From contig OX459102.1 of assembly GCA_949775045.1 (NCBI GenBank), forward strand, positions 9,953,738 to 10,017,737: a DNA stretch of 64,000 nucleotides, in the 5' to 3' direction. Shown here piece after piece: positions 23,711-33,900 of the stretch. A program made the position numbers and the translations under genes. Within the stretch, counting starts at the first letter, position 1. Each line of letters opens with the position of its first letter. The notes beneath the pieces were generated by a model. That model worked only from the letters and a program-made list of their open reading frames with translations. It did not search any database and was not told where the DNA came from. Source of the stretch: Metridium senile. Its lineage: Eukaryota; Cnidaria; Anthozoa; Actiniaria; Metridiidae.

Positions 23711-25382
23711 AATAGATAAAGAAAGAAAGAAAGAAATAAACGAGCCAGTTGATGAAATAATGAACAGATGGATCACTTTTTTCAGTCTGTACTTTCCGAA
23801 CTCAAGTATAAGATTCCTCATTAATACCTTAAAGTTTCTTGTCTCTCTGGATGTTTGGCAATTCCTTGGGCTAATGCATCATACTCTATATTGAAATAAC
23901 CAAAAGTTAGACTATCATTGATTCCCAGAGCATGTTTCTATGGAAGTTGATGATAATTAATGATGCAAAGATGATAATTTATGACGATGATGATGCAAAG
24001 ATGATAATTAATGATGATGATGATGCAAAGATGATAATTAATGATGATGATGATGCAAAGATGATAATTAATGATGATGATGATGCAAAGATGATAATTA
24101 ATGATGATGATGATGAAAAGATGATTATAATTAATGATGATAATGATTCAAAGATGATAATTAATGATGATGATGATGCAAAGATGATTATAATTAATGA
24201 TGATGATGATGCAAAGATGATTATAATTAATGATGATAATGATTCGAAGATGATAATTATTGTTAAAATGATAATTAATGATGATGATGACAACGATTTG
24301 AAAATGATGATGGTGACAATGGTGGTGATGATAATGATGCAATACCTTGTCTATTTCTTCTGATTCGCTTTGCTTGTTGTAGTTCACGTTTACAGTCATT
24401 GATTTCACTATATGCATGCGCTATACTTTCCTCTGCAAATAACATATGTATCAAGTAAGTAGCAAGCCTTGTAAACACTTGGAGTATCCAGAAAAAGTAT
24501 GCTCCCCCAACTTTAAAAAGAGTATAATATGCAACGACGGTACAACTATCTAATACCCCGCATATTTTCCTTTTTTGGTGTAGCCAGTGGCAACAACTAC
24601 GCGTGGCTACATGTCACTAAGACACAGGCAACCCATTTCTTATTTTTGACATGTAGCCTGTATTTCCTCCCACCAAGGTTGACTTTTTTACGGGGTATTC
24701 TGTAGTTTAATACTCCGCAATGATAAACATCACTGCCTTATATACACTGATTACTTTACAGTCATTAATACATTATCACATTTATTATCATTGGTACAAA
24801 GGTTAGTTTATAGAGCAGATTTCGTATGACTATAAAAAGTTCACGGCACTTGCGCACATCAAAATTCTAGGAACATCACGGTCACGGCAAGGCACCCACA
24901 CGGCACTGAACTGTTCACATTCATAGGAAATCTGCTTTATTTACAGTACATATAAAGCAATTCTTACCAACTTCTTTGTAAATTCTCTCATAGTTCGCGG
25001 TATCTTTGTCGTTTACTTCATAAACTGTCTGTGTTTTCTCCATCGCAAATTCACACTGGGCCAACTGGGCGAGCATTTTCTGATACGATGAATCCCTGTA
25101 GTACAACAATATTGTGAGTGTAATGTCTTTAATGTGTGATAAACTAAAATAAATTCATGAAGTACTGACATGTCTGTGTTCTCGTCGCCATCGTCGTTGC
25201 ACCATTTTAAAAACGTCTTTAATAATGTAGTGATTCGCCGATCATCGCCAACACCGTCACCATCGATAAGCAGTCTTTTACGGATTATCTCATCTGTAAA
25301 TAGATATAATCAGATCTCAAATAAACAAGCTGGACGATCAAATAGACTGAGCCGAGCGAAATCACAACTTACCGTCCGCCAT
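21945..25382 (-). CDS. THOC7: THO complex subunit 7
   Basis: Eight exons in transcript order: 25382-25373, 25293-25170, 25095-24968, 24432-24346, 23885-23828, 23344-23278, 22913-22844 and 22039-21945. They total 639 nt, or 212 residues, near the 204 of the human protein. THOC7 is a coiled-coil subunit of the nuclear THO/TREX complex, which couples transcription to mRNA export. Diagnostic segments are DEIIRKRLLIDGDGVGDDRR (N-terminal), QKMLAQLAQCEFAMEKTQTV, NYERIYKEV, CKRELQQAKRIRRNRQ, EYDALAQGIAKHPERQETLR and KKQFYLLINTIHELQ. The C-terminal Thr/Ser/Lys-rich tail ends AMDTA. The first exon holds only 10 coding bases (ATGGCGGACG), so a scan for long frames misses it. Introns contain several microsatellites and one MITE. 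The promoter side abuts the ATCGAT-rich element at 25681-25979. Confidence 0.94.
22501..22798. mobile_element. AGTGCAAA-family MITE copy in a THOC7 intron
   Basis: GAGTGCAAACAATATATCTG begins, and CAGATTAAGTGTTTACACTC ends, the copy. An internal second end (TAGAGTGCAAACACTTAATC near 22620) suggests a nested or tandem pair. Interior motifs AACTAAATAGTACAAAATAG and TAGTCACTAAATAAGAA fit the family. Confidence 0.65.
23041..23215. mobile_element. MITE with GCCTGGTTCACAC ends
   Basis: TTAAGCCTGGTTCACACCAG at the left is mirrored by CTAGTGTGAGCCAGGCTTTA at the right. CAACATAAGCATAAGCAAC pairs with TTGCTCATGCATATGTTGC. About 175 bp, non-coding, in a THOC7 intron. Confidence 0.7.
23368..23745. repeat. 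(CAAT)n, (AAAT)n and (AAAG)n microsatellites
   Basis: CAAT units lie at 23368-23405, then AAAT units from about 23618 and AAAG units to 23745, all in the THOC7 intron between exons 23885-23828 and 23344-23278. Open Phe-Leu-Ser frames here are repeat artefacts. Confidence 0.9.
23932..24330. repeat. 30-bp GATGATGATGATGCAAAGATGATAATTAAT-type repeat
   Basis: About ten imperfect 30-33-bp units combine GATGATGATGATGCAAAG with ATGATAATTAAT. They fill most of the THOC7 intron between 24346 and 23885, ending 15 bases before the exon at 24346. The Asp-Asp-Asp-Ala-Lys-Met-Ile frame is an artefact of a period divisible by three. Confidence 0.92.
24812..24939. mobile_element. Short MITE shared with 61168-61316
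   Basis: The left part AGAGCAGATTTCGTATGACT is inverted at the right as TCATAGGAAATCTGCTTTA. Internal CACGGCAAGGCACCCACACGGCACTG-like sequence is repeated almost exactly at 61258-61285. THOC7 intron. Confidence 0.65.
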
Positions 25383-25680
25383 TTTGTATTTAGGTAATTA
25401 CCGCTGTACATAATGATTGAAGATAACAGTGACGTCATAGTTTGTATTTCTATTTTCCAATAAAATATTTCAGGTTTGGCTTTTGCACTTTATTTTCTCA
25501 AACCAATTTCAAAAAGCATGCTCACACAAGCAGAGGGGGAAGAGGGATTTTGGAGGTTACAGTGAGACACACTCAGCAATAAAGTTGAAAAATATTTTAT
25601 AAAAGCAAATATTTATAAAACGAAGAGTACCGACGTTCAAGAAATCAAAGAAACACATAAGGCTTGCCTCATGTTCCTTT

Positions 25681-25979
25681 ACCCGGAGTAATTAATCGAT
25701 CGACTACCTAATCGATCAATCAATATTAATCGATGAAATTAGCTGATTAATATCGATTGATATCGATAATCCTTAATTAATATTGATTAGCATCGATTAT
25801 CATCGGTCACCTATTTCAGTCATTTTTTATTGATTATTAATCGATAAAAGGTCACAGATTTGTTGCTCATCGATTAGTCATCGATTTCCAATATTAATCG
25901 ATTAATTAGCATCAATTAAATTATATCTATTAATATCGATTTCATAGATTATCGGTTTCATTGATTAATTACTCCGGGT
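25681..25979. mobile_element. 299-bp ATCGAT-rich TIR element
   Basis: ACCCGGAGTAATTAATCGAT and its inverse TGATTAATTACTCCGGGT bound the element, with CCTTT on both flanks (25676-25680 and 25980-25984). The interior is almost wholly TATCGAT/ATTAATCGAT motifs. It lies between the divergent side of THOC7 and the 3' end of the gene at 26120. The rest of 25383-26119 shows nothing else I can name. Confidence 0.75.
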
Positions 25980-26119
25980 CCTTTATGACTTCTCTCTTGC
26001 TCTACAGCTCCCAGCAGTGTACATGTGGTATATTATATATTTTTTTAGACCTAACAACAATTATTAATTTTCTATTTATTTTTGGACAATGTTTTTGTGA
26101 AAACTGGTGTATACATGAT

Positions 26120-26923
26120 TCAATGTTTCCATTTTGTAGAATGTCCATCAGCCATTTGGGGCTCAAGAAATCCACGGAACTCTGACCCCTCAATGGACCA
26201 TCGTGCACCATATCCCAGACTACATCTGACCTCAAAGATCTTGACATCATGCGGCAGTACATGTGCATTGACCCATGCAATGTCGTTTAATAGTTTATAT
26301 AGTATGGTACAAGCATGGGCATTTTTAGCCGACTCACTACCACTACAAGAACCCCAGAACTTTGCCGTCTCATCTCTGTGGAAATGTTTCGACAATGCTC
26401 TGGCACCAACAGTTAATGATGATACTGTAGGTTTAGTGACATGACAGAATGACTTAACTAAAGCACCCAGGGGAGGTGGGAAGGCATCGATACTACCCAT
26501 AGTATGCCTTATGCCTAAAATATCTAGTACCATTCTGTTATCCAATGAATTTAATATTCTCACTATAAGGCACGTCTTTTCATCCACAGAACAACCCTTC
26601 CATGATACTTGCAGCTGCTGTAGTAGTTGTTGTTCAATATCTTGATAACTATCTTCGTTAGAAGGAACACTGCTTTCTTCAAGTAAAGCAAATGTTTGCA
26701 GTCTTTTCGTAGGGTTTATTGAAGTCTGCATCCATTCATACAATCGTCTTGACAGTTCTTTATATAATGGATATTTAAAATAGCATCTATCACTTGTTAA
26801 CTCTGGAAAATCATACTCATCTAGAAAGGGATCTTCTTGTAATAGTTCCTTGGCTATTTGTGGCGATATAGAGCTTTTATGATGAATCAAAACATCATAA
26901 ACAAACGCAGTGAATTCTTCCAT
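26120..26923 (-). CDS. Conserved-looking single-exon protein, unknown function
   Basis: One uninterrupted frame of 267 codons. The start ATG at 26923 (context GGGCGATGG) is chosen because the longer frame upstream begins only with TTG. The protein starts MEEFTAFVYDVLIHH. It has an N-terminal helical half rich in acidic residues, then a C-terminal half with distinctive segments: CHVTKPTVSSLTVGARALSK, KFWGSCSG, ILYKLLNDIAWVNAHVLPHD, VKIFEVRCSLGYGARW and FRGFLEPQ. No signal peptide or membrane helix is evident. The Trp, Gly, His and Asp-rich C-terminal motifs give the impression of a conserved eukaryotic family, but I cannot name it. It lies head-to-head with the gene at 27186. Absence of introns is unusual here and could mean an old retrocopy that stayed intact. 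Confidence 0.8.
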   Translation of the reverse strand: MEEFTAFVYDVLIHHKSSISPQIAKELLQEDPFLDEYDFPELTSDRCYFKYPLYKELSRRLYEWMQTSINPTKRLQTFALLEESSVPSNEDSYQDIEQQLLQQLQVSWKGCSVDEKTCLIVRILNSLDNRMVLDILGIRHTMGSIDAFPPPLGALVKSFCHVTKPTVSSLTVGARALSKHFHRDETAKFWGSCSGSESAKNAHACTILYKLLNDIAWVNAHVLPHDVKIFEVRCSLGYGARWSIEGSEFRGFLEPQMADGHSTKWKH

Positions 26924-27185
26924 CGCCCTTCCATCGTAAATACCTACCACAGAAGCCCAATAATATTTACAGTTCAATTAACGAGATTTTACGAGCGTAA
27001 ATTGTAAATTCTCTTACATTTCACAAACATAAGTACAACGTTAATGTGGATGCAGTAAATGGCATTATTGTCTGTCTGATTTCGTGTCGTATTAAAATAT
27101 AATATACATTTTATTTATTATTCGGACTTCCTGTGGTAAGAATTACACGAGTAACCGCAGTTATTGCGGGCTCTAGTGTGTAACG
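26924..27185. promoter_or_regulatory. Putative bidirectional promoter
   Basis: Only 262 bases separate two divergent start codons (26923 minus, 27186 plus). The interval holds no repeat and must contain both 5' leaders. It includes GATTTTACGAGCG and CACGAGTAACCGCAG, but I see no certain TATA box. Inference from spacing only. Confidence 0.45.
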
Positions 27186-30107
27186 ATGATGTGTTCGATG
27201 TGTTGTTTGTATTTTGTTGTTCTTGTCGTTTCTTTACAATGTCCTATTATTCAAGCCAAACAAACCTATAAACAGTTAACAGTAGCTACGTATAACCTAT
27301 GGAATGTAATGTTTACGTGGCAGGCAAGGAAATATTACATTGTTGAAATGGTGAGTGGATCTAATGACTTATTCATTAGTCCCCGGATTTATAGTCCAAT
27401 ATCATGAGAGTTTCAAGGGTATTTTTTTCTAGAATTATTACAAGTACAAGCTTTTATTGGGTGTATTTATTGAGAATTATTTTTACATTGTGGCTTGTTT
27501 ATTTAAGTCAAAGGAACTAACGTATCTTCAATTAAGATAACGTTACTTAAACCAGTTTGAACCTATTCAATTAGAGATCAGACTCTACAGGTACGAATTA
27601 AGGGGGTAGGGGGTGGGGGATTTGGTAAATAGTCAGGACTGTACACACCCAGGGGCCATTTGTACGAAGGGTGGATAAAGTTATCCGCGGATAAAAGTTA
27701 TCCACTGCATAAGTTTTTTTTAGATTTTATCCGCTAAATAAGGATTTATCCGCCATTCAACATTCATACAACCGGCCCAAGATGATCACAATTCACCATC
27801 ATCACTTACATCTGGGTTTAAACCATTAAAAAATAAATTCAAAAATAAATCACTTTTTTAACGTCTCAATGTATTTAGCCAGTGGCTAATTGGGGAGACT
27901 CAGACTCAGACACACTCAGACTCAGACACTATAACACCAACAGTCTTTCTCAAGACTACACACACCCAGATGACCACAATTCACCATCATCACTTACACC
28001 TGGGTTCAAACCATTCAAACACCTGTCACTAACACCAACAGTCTTTCTCAAGACTACACACACCCAGATGACCACAATTCACCATCATCACTTACACATG
28101 GGTTCAAACCATTCAAACATCAGACACTGACACCAACAGTCTTCCTCAAGACTACACACACAATTCACCATCATCACTTACACATGGGTTCAAACCATTC
28201 AAACATCAGACACTGACACCAACAGTCTTTCTCAAGACTATACACACCTAGATAATCACACTACCATCACTATAATAATTATTATCACACTAACTCAAAA
28301 CTTATTGGTCCCGACAGATCAAACGAGCCAACCCTGATTTGATAGGCTTTCAAGAGGTGCGTGCTGACCAATCAGGAGCAAGAAATCAATTAAGTGAACT
28401 GCAGTCATTGCTTGGACCATTGTACAAGTATTCTAGCTACCACCCAGTCAGTACAGTGAAGCGTGGCCCCCCTGGATGGGAACAAGAGGGACTGGGTATA
28501 TTAAGCAAACATCCCATAATGCTTAGCCATGCCATCAACCTTAAATCCAAGCCAAATAATCCAGATACAATTAAACGTATCATCGTCCATGTACAGGTTG
28601 ATGTCAACGGTGATGAAATTGATTTTACGTTGGTTCATTTATCTTACGATCGTCAGCAACAGTGTCAAAATTCTGTCGATGTTATCAATTACATAGCATC
28701 TGTAGGCAGCGAGCGTTCTGTCATTCTGGGTGATTTTAATGCTTATCAGGATTTCCCCTGGCCAGTAGCAGCCATATTGAAAGGCTCATTTGAATCAAGT
28801 AGCGGCTGTAAGGCTGATAAGTTCTTTGAGCCTCAAGACTCTGGTCGTGGTTATGGTTATGTGGATGCATGGAAGTCATTGGGCAACAATGGATATACAT
28901 TTAGTAACATGGTAAGCAACACAAATTTGTCAATCTAACATTAAAACATCAACATTAGGTTAAATTTTAACCTACTCATTCTGTTTTACATCATTCTTCT
29001 TTTATAGCTGTTCTCAGTCACATGTGCCAGTTCACTATAAAATATTGCTGTCTAGATCAAGGATATTTCCAAGGAAACTCAGCCAAAATTGTCTGTTGCC
29101 GAACAGCGATAAATTAGCTTTACAAAGAATTTGTTTAAATTAGATCTTATTTTGAAAGAATTGAATCTTCTTAAGTTTATCAAACCTTTTTGTCCTAGAA
29201 TACTCGGAAATCAATAATGGAGAAATTAAAATCGACTTACCTATTTTATGGGCAGAAACTCTACTTATGAGTTGATTGCTAATCTGCAATGGACATCTTC
29301 AGTTATGTGTTGCCATGGAAACACTTTGATTGATGTCCACCAAAATCAAGTTTAGACGGCAATGTTTTATAATGAACCAGTGCATGTGTGACTGAGAATG
29401 GTTGTAAAACAAATACCAGCAGAAAAAAGTTAACTCGCTAGTTTCTATTTATTATTCTCAAGTTGATTCTAAACAGTTGTTTTGTGTTTTAGCCTCAACC
29501 TGGCCTCATCAACAGACCTGATAAAATACTTGTGTCTACTACTGGACTTAGTGTTATGAATACACAGATATTTACTGGCTCCAGCTATAAAAACAGTTAC
29601 TACTACAGTCTTCTCAACACATGGTATAGACTACAAACTGTGATGAGTTTTGCTAATAAGTCCCTAGAGGGGGGTAGTATTACATACACATGTCATCAAG
29701 ACTGTGGACCCCATGGGTCTTGTCGCTGTGGTGTTTGTGTTCAAGGGGGCGATAATAATAACTGTGATCTACAGTTCTGCTATGAATGCACTCCATCTCA
29801 TTATAATTCATTTCTGGTGCTAATGCTATGTACAGGAGTATACTGCGTTCTAATTCTGTACATCACAATCAAACTAATGCTGCGTTTTATTTTATCACGG
29901 GGAAGAAGATACAATCAGAGATTATTATTTCTTCTGCCAAACAAATCTCTGTTTATATTTCTGGTATTTATAATATTTATTATTTATTTAATAACAATAT
30001 TGAATTTCTCTGATACACTGGATACTGTGTTTGGACGAATCCCAGAGGAAATGTATCCATCTGATCATCGAATGGTTGTTACACAGCTAAAGATTACATA
30101 TCGATAG
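27186..30107 (+). CDS. Secreted/membrane EEP-fold phosphohydrolase with inserted transmembrane hairpin
   Basis: Three exons, 27186-27350, 28318-28911 and 29493-30107, are all phase 0 and give 457 residues. A signal peptide (hydrophobic residues 6-24) precedes an endonuclease/exonuclease/phosphatase domain. Its motifs are TVATYNLWN, IGFQEVR (catalytic Glu), LVHLSYD, VILGDFNAY (Asp, Asn), RPDKIL and a final YPSDHRMVV (Asp-His, residues 443-445). This fold hydrolyses phosphodiesters in nucleic acids, lipids or inositol phosphates. The substrate cannot be read here. Between RPDKIL and SDH lies about 165 residues instead of the usual few tens. They hold a Cys-rich module (CGPHGSCRCGVCVQGG, residues about 320-352) and two hydrophobic helices (about 359-385 and 405-425). 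Two helices return the chain to the lumenal side, so SDH can still complete the site. It differs from neutral sphingomyelinase SMPD2, whose membrane helices follow SDH. Confidence 0.85.
27478..28255 (-). mobile_element. Reverse copy of the 96-100-bp-repeat element in the EEP gene intron 1
   Basis: 27478-27655 matches the reverse complement of 45275-45470 (GAATTAAGGGGGTAGGGGGT, AACCAGTTTGAACC, AATTAAGATAACGTTA). After insertion of a GGATAAAGTTATCC MITE (27650-27785) and a SINE fragment (27833-27915), about four reversed repeat units follow to 28255 (CTTTCTCAAGACTACACACA, TTCACCATCATCACTTACAC). Shared unique flank plus shared repeat shows this is a mobile unit and not two independent satellites. 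Confidence 0.8.
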
Positions 30108-30496
30108 ACAGCATTCTAACAGCTCTTTACACAAATGTTTATTACATAATATACATATTATTTATTGATGCTTTTTACAATACAAAACTGCTCTTGATGT
30201 TGATGACCAATATTGATATGAAAGAACTTGAATATTTAGAATACAAAGATTATCAAGATGTTTGTTTTTAGTAGTTTTAAGTATAAAATTCAAAACGACT
30301 AGGTTTTTCTTTTTTCTCGACGTTTCGACGCCATCGGGCATCATTTTCAAGAGTGAAAATTTATTACAAATCAAAGCAAATAAGTACAATTTTGAATCAA
30401 TTTGAATAATGTAAGTTGACCTCCTGGATCCAAAGATTATTATTTGTAATATTTGTGATCACTTGGAAAAAAATAAGTTAATAATAAAACTCCTTT

Positions 30497-30985
30497 TTGG
30501 TCTGTAATATCGCACTGTTGTATTCCATATATAGTCCTTCCTGTCACACACTAGTGTTGTATTCCAAATATAGTCCTTCCTGTCACACAACACTGTTGTA
30601 TTCCATATATAGTCCTTCCTGTCATACACTAGTGTTGTATTCCAAATATAGTCCTTCCTGTCACACAACACTGTTGTATTCCATATATAGTCCTTCCTGT
30701 CACACACTAGTGTTGTATTCCAAATATAGTCCTTCCTATCACACAACACTGTTGTATTCCAAATATAGTCCTTCCTGTCACACAACACTGTTGTATTCCA
30801 TATATAGTCCTTCCTGTCACACAACACTGTTGTATTCCATATATAGTCCTTCCTGTCACACAACACTGTTGTATTCCATATATAGTCCTTCCTGTCACAC
30901 AACACTGTTGTATTCCATAAATAGTTCTTCCTGTCACACAACCCTGTTGTATTCCATATATGGTCCTTTCTGTCACACAACACCT
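30497..30985. repeat. 39-bp minisatellite at the PRPF18 3' end
   Basis: About twelve 39-bp units (TATAGTCCTTCCTGTCACAC plus ACACTGTTGTATTCCAT) are present. The first half alternates two variants, giving a 78-bp higher-order period (TCACACAACACTGTTG versus TCACACACTAGTGTTG). Because 39 is divisible by three, long frames exist on both strands and are not genes. The last unit overlaps the PRPF18 stop codon. Confidence 0.95.
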
Positions 30986-33900
30986 TGGTACTCTACACAT
31001 TTGGATGGATCTGCTGGGAATATTTTCTGACAGAATGTCATTAGTCTTTTTAAACCTTGGATGTATTTTCTTTGTGTTTCATCATTAAGTACATCTACAA
31101 GACTGGGTCAAGGAATTACTTTGGATAAATAGTATTAACTTTGTACATTCATAAATAACATGTATACTAGTTCTTATTTATTGACTATTAGTCACTAACA
31201 AAGACAAGTAAAGTTGTAATGAGGTATTGTTTCCTTTTGTATTTTATGTTTCTGGTTGAGAGATATTGACTAAATAACAACTATTAGATAGTAACTATTT
31301 TGATCGTATTTTTGATTGTCAATTTAAGGATACGAGCTACATTTTGTGCAAAGATCTTTTCTCTTCCTGTTCGTGCGTGAATACCAACCATAGTGACACC
31401 AATGGGCCATGGAGCATTGCCGATTGCCATCTGTAGATATGCATCATTTGCCTGCAAACACAAACCACGAATCAATGACTAACGTTATTTACAAACAAAT
31501 CAATCCAGCTTGTATACTTGTCAATTTAGGAATAACCATGATTATAGCAGGGTTCGTACTCTTTTGAAGTTTCTAAATTCCATGACTTTTTATGACTTTA
31601 TCCATGACTTTTTCATTATTTTCCATGACTAGCTTATAAAGCGATGATATTAAATTGTGTGTAAACAGTAAGTATCAGGATAAGCATTGTTTTCAATGAC
31701 TTTCCATATACGTCAACAAAATTCAATGACTTTCCAGGCCTGGAAAAACGAAAATAGGAAATTCAATGACTTTCCAGGATTTCCATGACACGTACGAATC
31801 CTGTATAGCTATATAAAAATAGTTCTGGTTATCCTTCAGTCTCTTTGATAGTAGAGTGGTTTTCATTAACCCGTGAAACACACTTTAGTGTATCACTCTT
31901 TAATGCACCTTAATTGCATTGTGTTCTTTTGTTGTTATTTGACTAACACGTACACACTTTAACTTACACACTTTAACTAATACACGTTAACTATAAATAC
32001 ACTTTAACTATAAATACACTTTAACTAATACTCTTTAACTAATACACTTTAACTTTAAATACACAAGTTTTAACTAATACACTTTGTTGGGTGGCATAGC
32101 GGTGAGAGCACTGCCCTCTCACTGCTTTGGTCCACGTTCGAGTCCGGGCTCGGGCATGGATTATATGTGAGTTGAGTTTGTTTGATGTATTCTTGTCTCC
32201 CATGCCACGAGGGTTTTTCTCCAGGTTATCCAGTTTTCCTCCCTCCGGAAAAATGAACATGTGAGATGAATTGTGTGCAAAAATAATTAAATGGAGAGGT
32301 AGTGTGTGTGTGTCTGAGTCTCCCCCATTAGTAGGGCTCACATGTCCAGTCTAGAAGAATTGAGACGTTAAAAAAGTGATTTATTTATTTTATTATTTTT
32401 ATTCACAGATTAATGTAAACCACTCTTTAGTAAATAACACCAATATAATAATAATTACCTTGACATATTCTTTATCAATTAGATTTCTAGTGATATTTGT
32501 TAATGCTCCTTTGATGTCTGCTGGTGTGTTCTTAATTCAAACAAAACAATTCATAAAATAGTTGCAAACACGTTGAATATGCATAATGTTACAGTGTATA
32601 ATAGGAGACAGCATGATCGAGCGGGCAGAGAGTCAGTCTTGCAATCTGGTGGTGCCGGGTCCAAACCCCCGCTCTGTCCACTAGCTAAGACTGTTTTTGT
32701 CCCGATTTTGATTAGGTCAAATTCAGTTTCTTGATCATGCTTGTAAATAGCCCACTGGTTTGTCTCCTTACCAGTTGGGATTCTTATCTGAGGGCCATTA
32801 TGAAAACTACCGGGTAACCAGTAACAAATGTATCTACCCTAACAAAATAAAGACAGTTTTTTATATGTGATTCCGTTATACCTTTGTCCGTAGTTTTCTT
32901 ATCAATGGATTGAGATAGACTTGAGTTTGTCTGTGAGTAGCAAACGCCATCTTGACCTAGATACAATAATAAATATCATGGGAAGTCAAATGGTTAGGCT
33001 TCTTATAGATGTGACCCAGCCTGTATGAATTGAGTTTGTTTGATGTGTTGTAGATGTGACCCAGCCTGTATGAATTGAGTTTGTTTGATGTGTTGTAGAT
33101 GTGACCCAGCCTGTATGAATTGAGTTTGTTTGATGTGTTGTAGATGTGACCCAGCCTGTATGAATTGAGTTTGTTTGATGTGTTGTTCTCTCTGTGAGTT
33201 GAGAATGTAGTGATAAGTGTTTCAACTTCACCTGGTTTATTTATTTATTTATTGCAATGTGGACACTCCAAACGGGACCACTTCGACAAAATATCAATCA
33301 CATTGCGATATTCCAATCAATGAGCCAATGAGCTAGCTGATTGATTAAACAGTAAAGATTGCGCCAAAATGTAGAAAGTAACGATTGGTCAGAATAAACC
33401 CATTGTACAAATACTATAATTTGATTTGACGGTCTTGTCTAAGTGGTCCCGGTTGGAGTGTCCGCACTGTAAATATTGATTATTATAAAATAACTATTAG
33501 AAATGCCACACTCTGATTGGTTGAGGTGCGTGCTTTATGAGAGCACACAGCACACACATTTGCATGTTGATCAACTTGTATTTTATAAAAGGAATAGAAA
33601 ACTTGCTTTCTTTGCTGTATGTAGTTCAGGGTTCGTGCTGATGTCAGTAAACAAAATCTGAGTTTTTGCTGATTTTCTAAAATTCAAGGGCTTTTCAAGT
33701 GCCCTTAAAAACGTAAATCAAATCTAAGGAGTTTTCAAGGAGTAGCACGAACCCTGGTAGTTATAAAGCACTTGGGGATTGTCAGAACACTTGCTTCGCT
33801 TCATGCTTCTTAATGCTTCTCTCATGTTCTGTCAATCCCTGCATGCTTTATAATTTCACACAGAACGCACACACTCACTCACATTTGCATGTTGATCAAT

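Noticed and set aside
26924..26977. 18-codon N-terminal extension of the unknown single-exon protein
   Set aside because: It would start at TTG. The first ATG with good context is at 26923.
30459..31030. 174-177-codon frames in both directions
   Set aside because: The 39-bp minisatellite is a multiple of three. No domain is present and both strands are equally open.
31284..31333. Apparent PRPF18 C terminus reading ...[14 protein letters not shown]
   Set aside because: This is read-through past a GTATCC donor. The true last exon at 31094-30973 restores the conserved [17 protein letters not shown] sequence.
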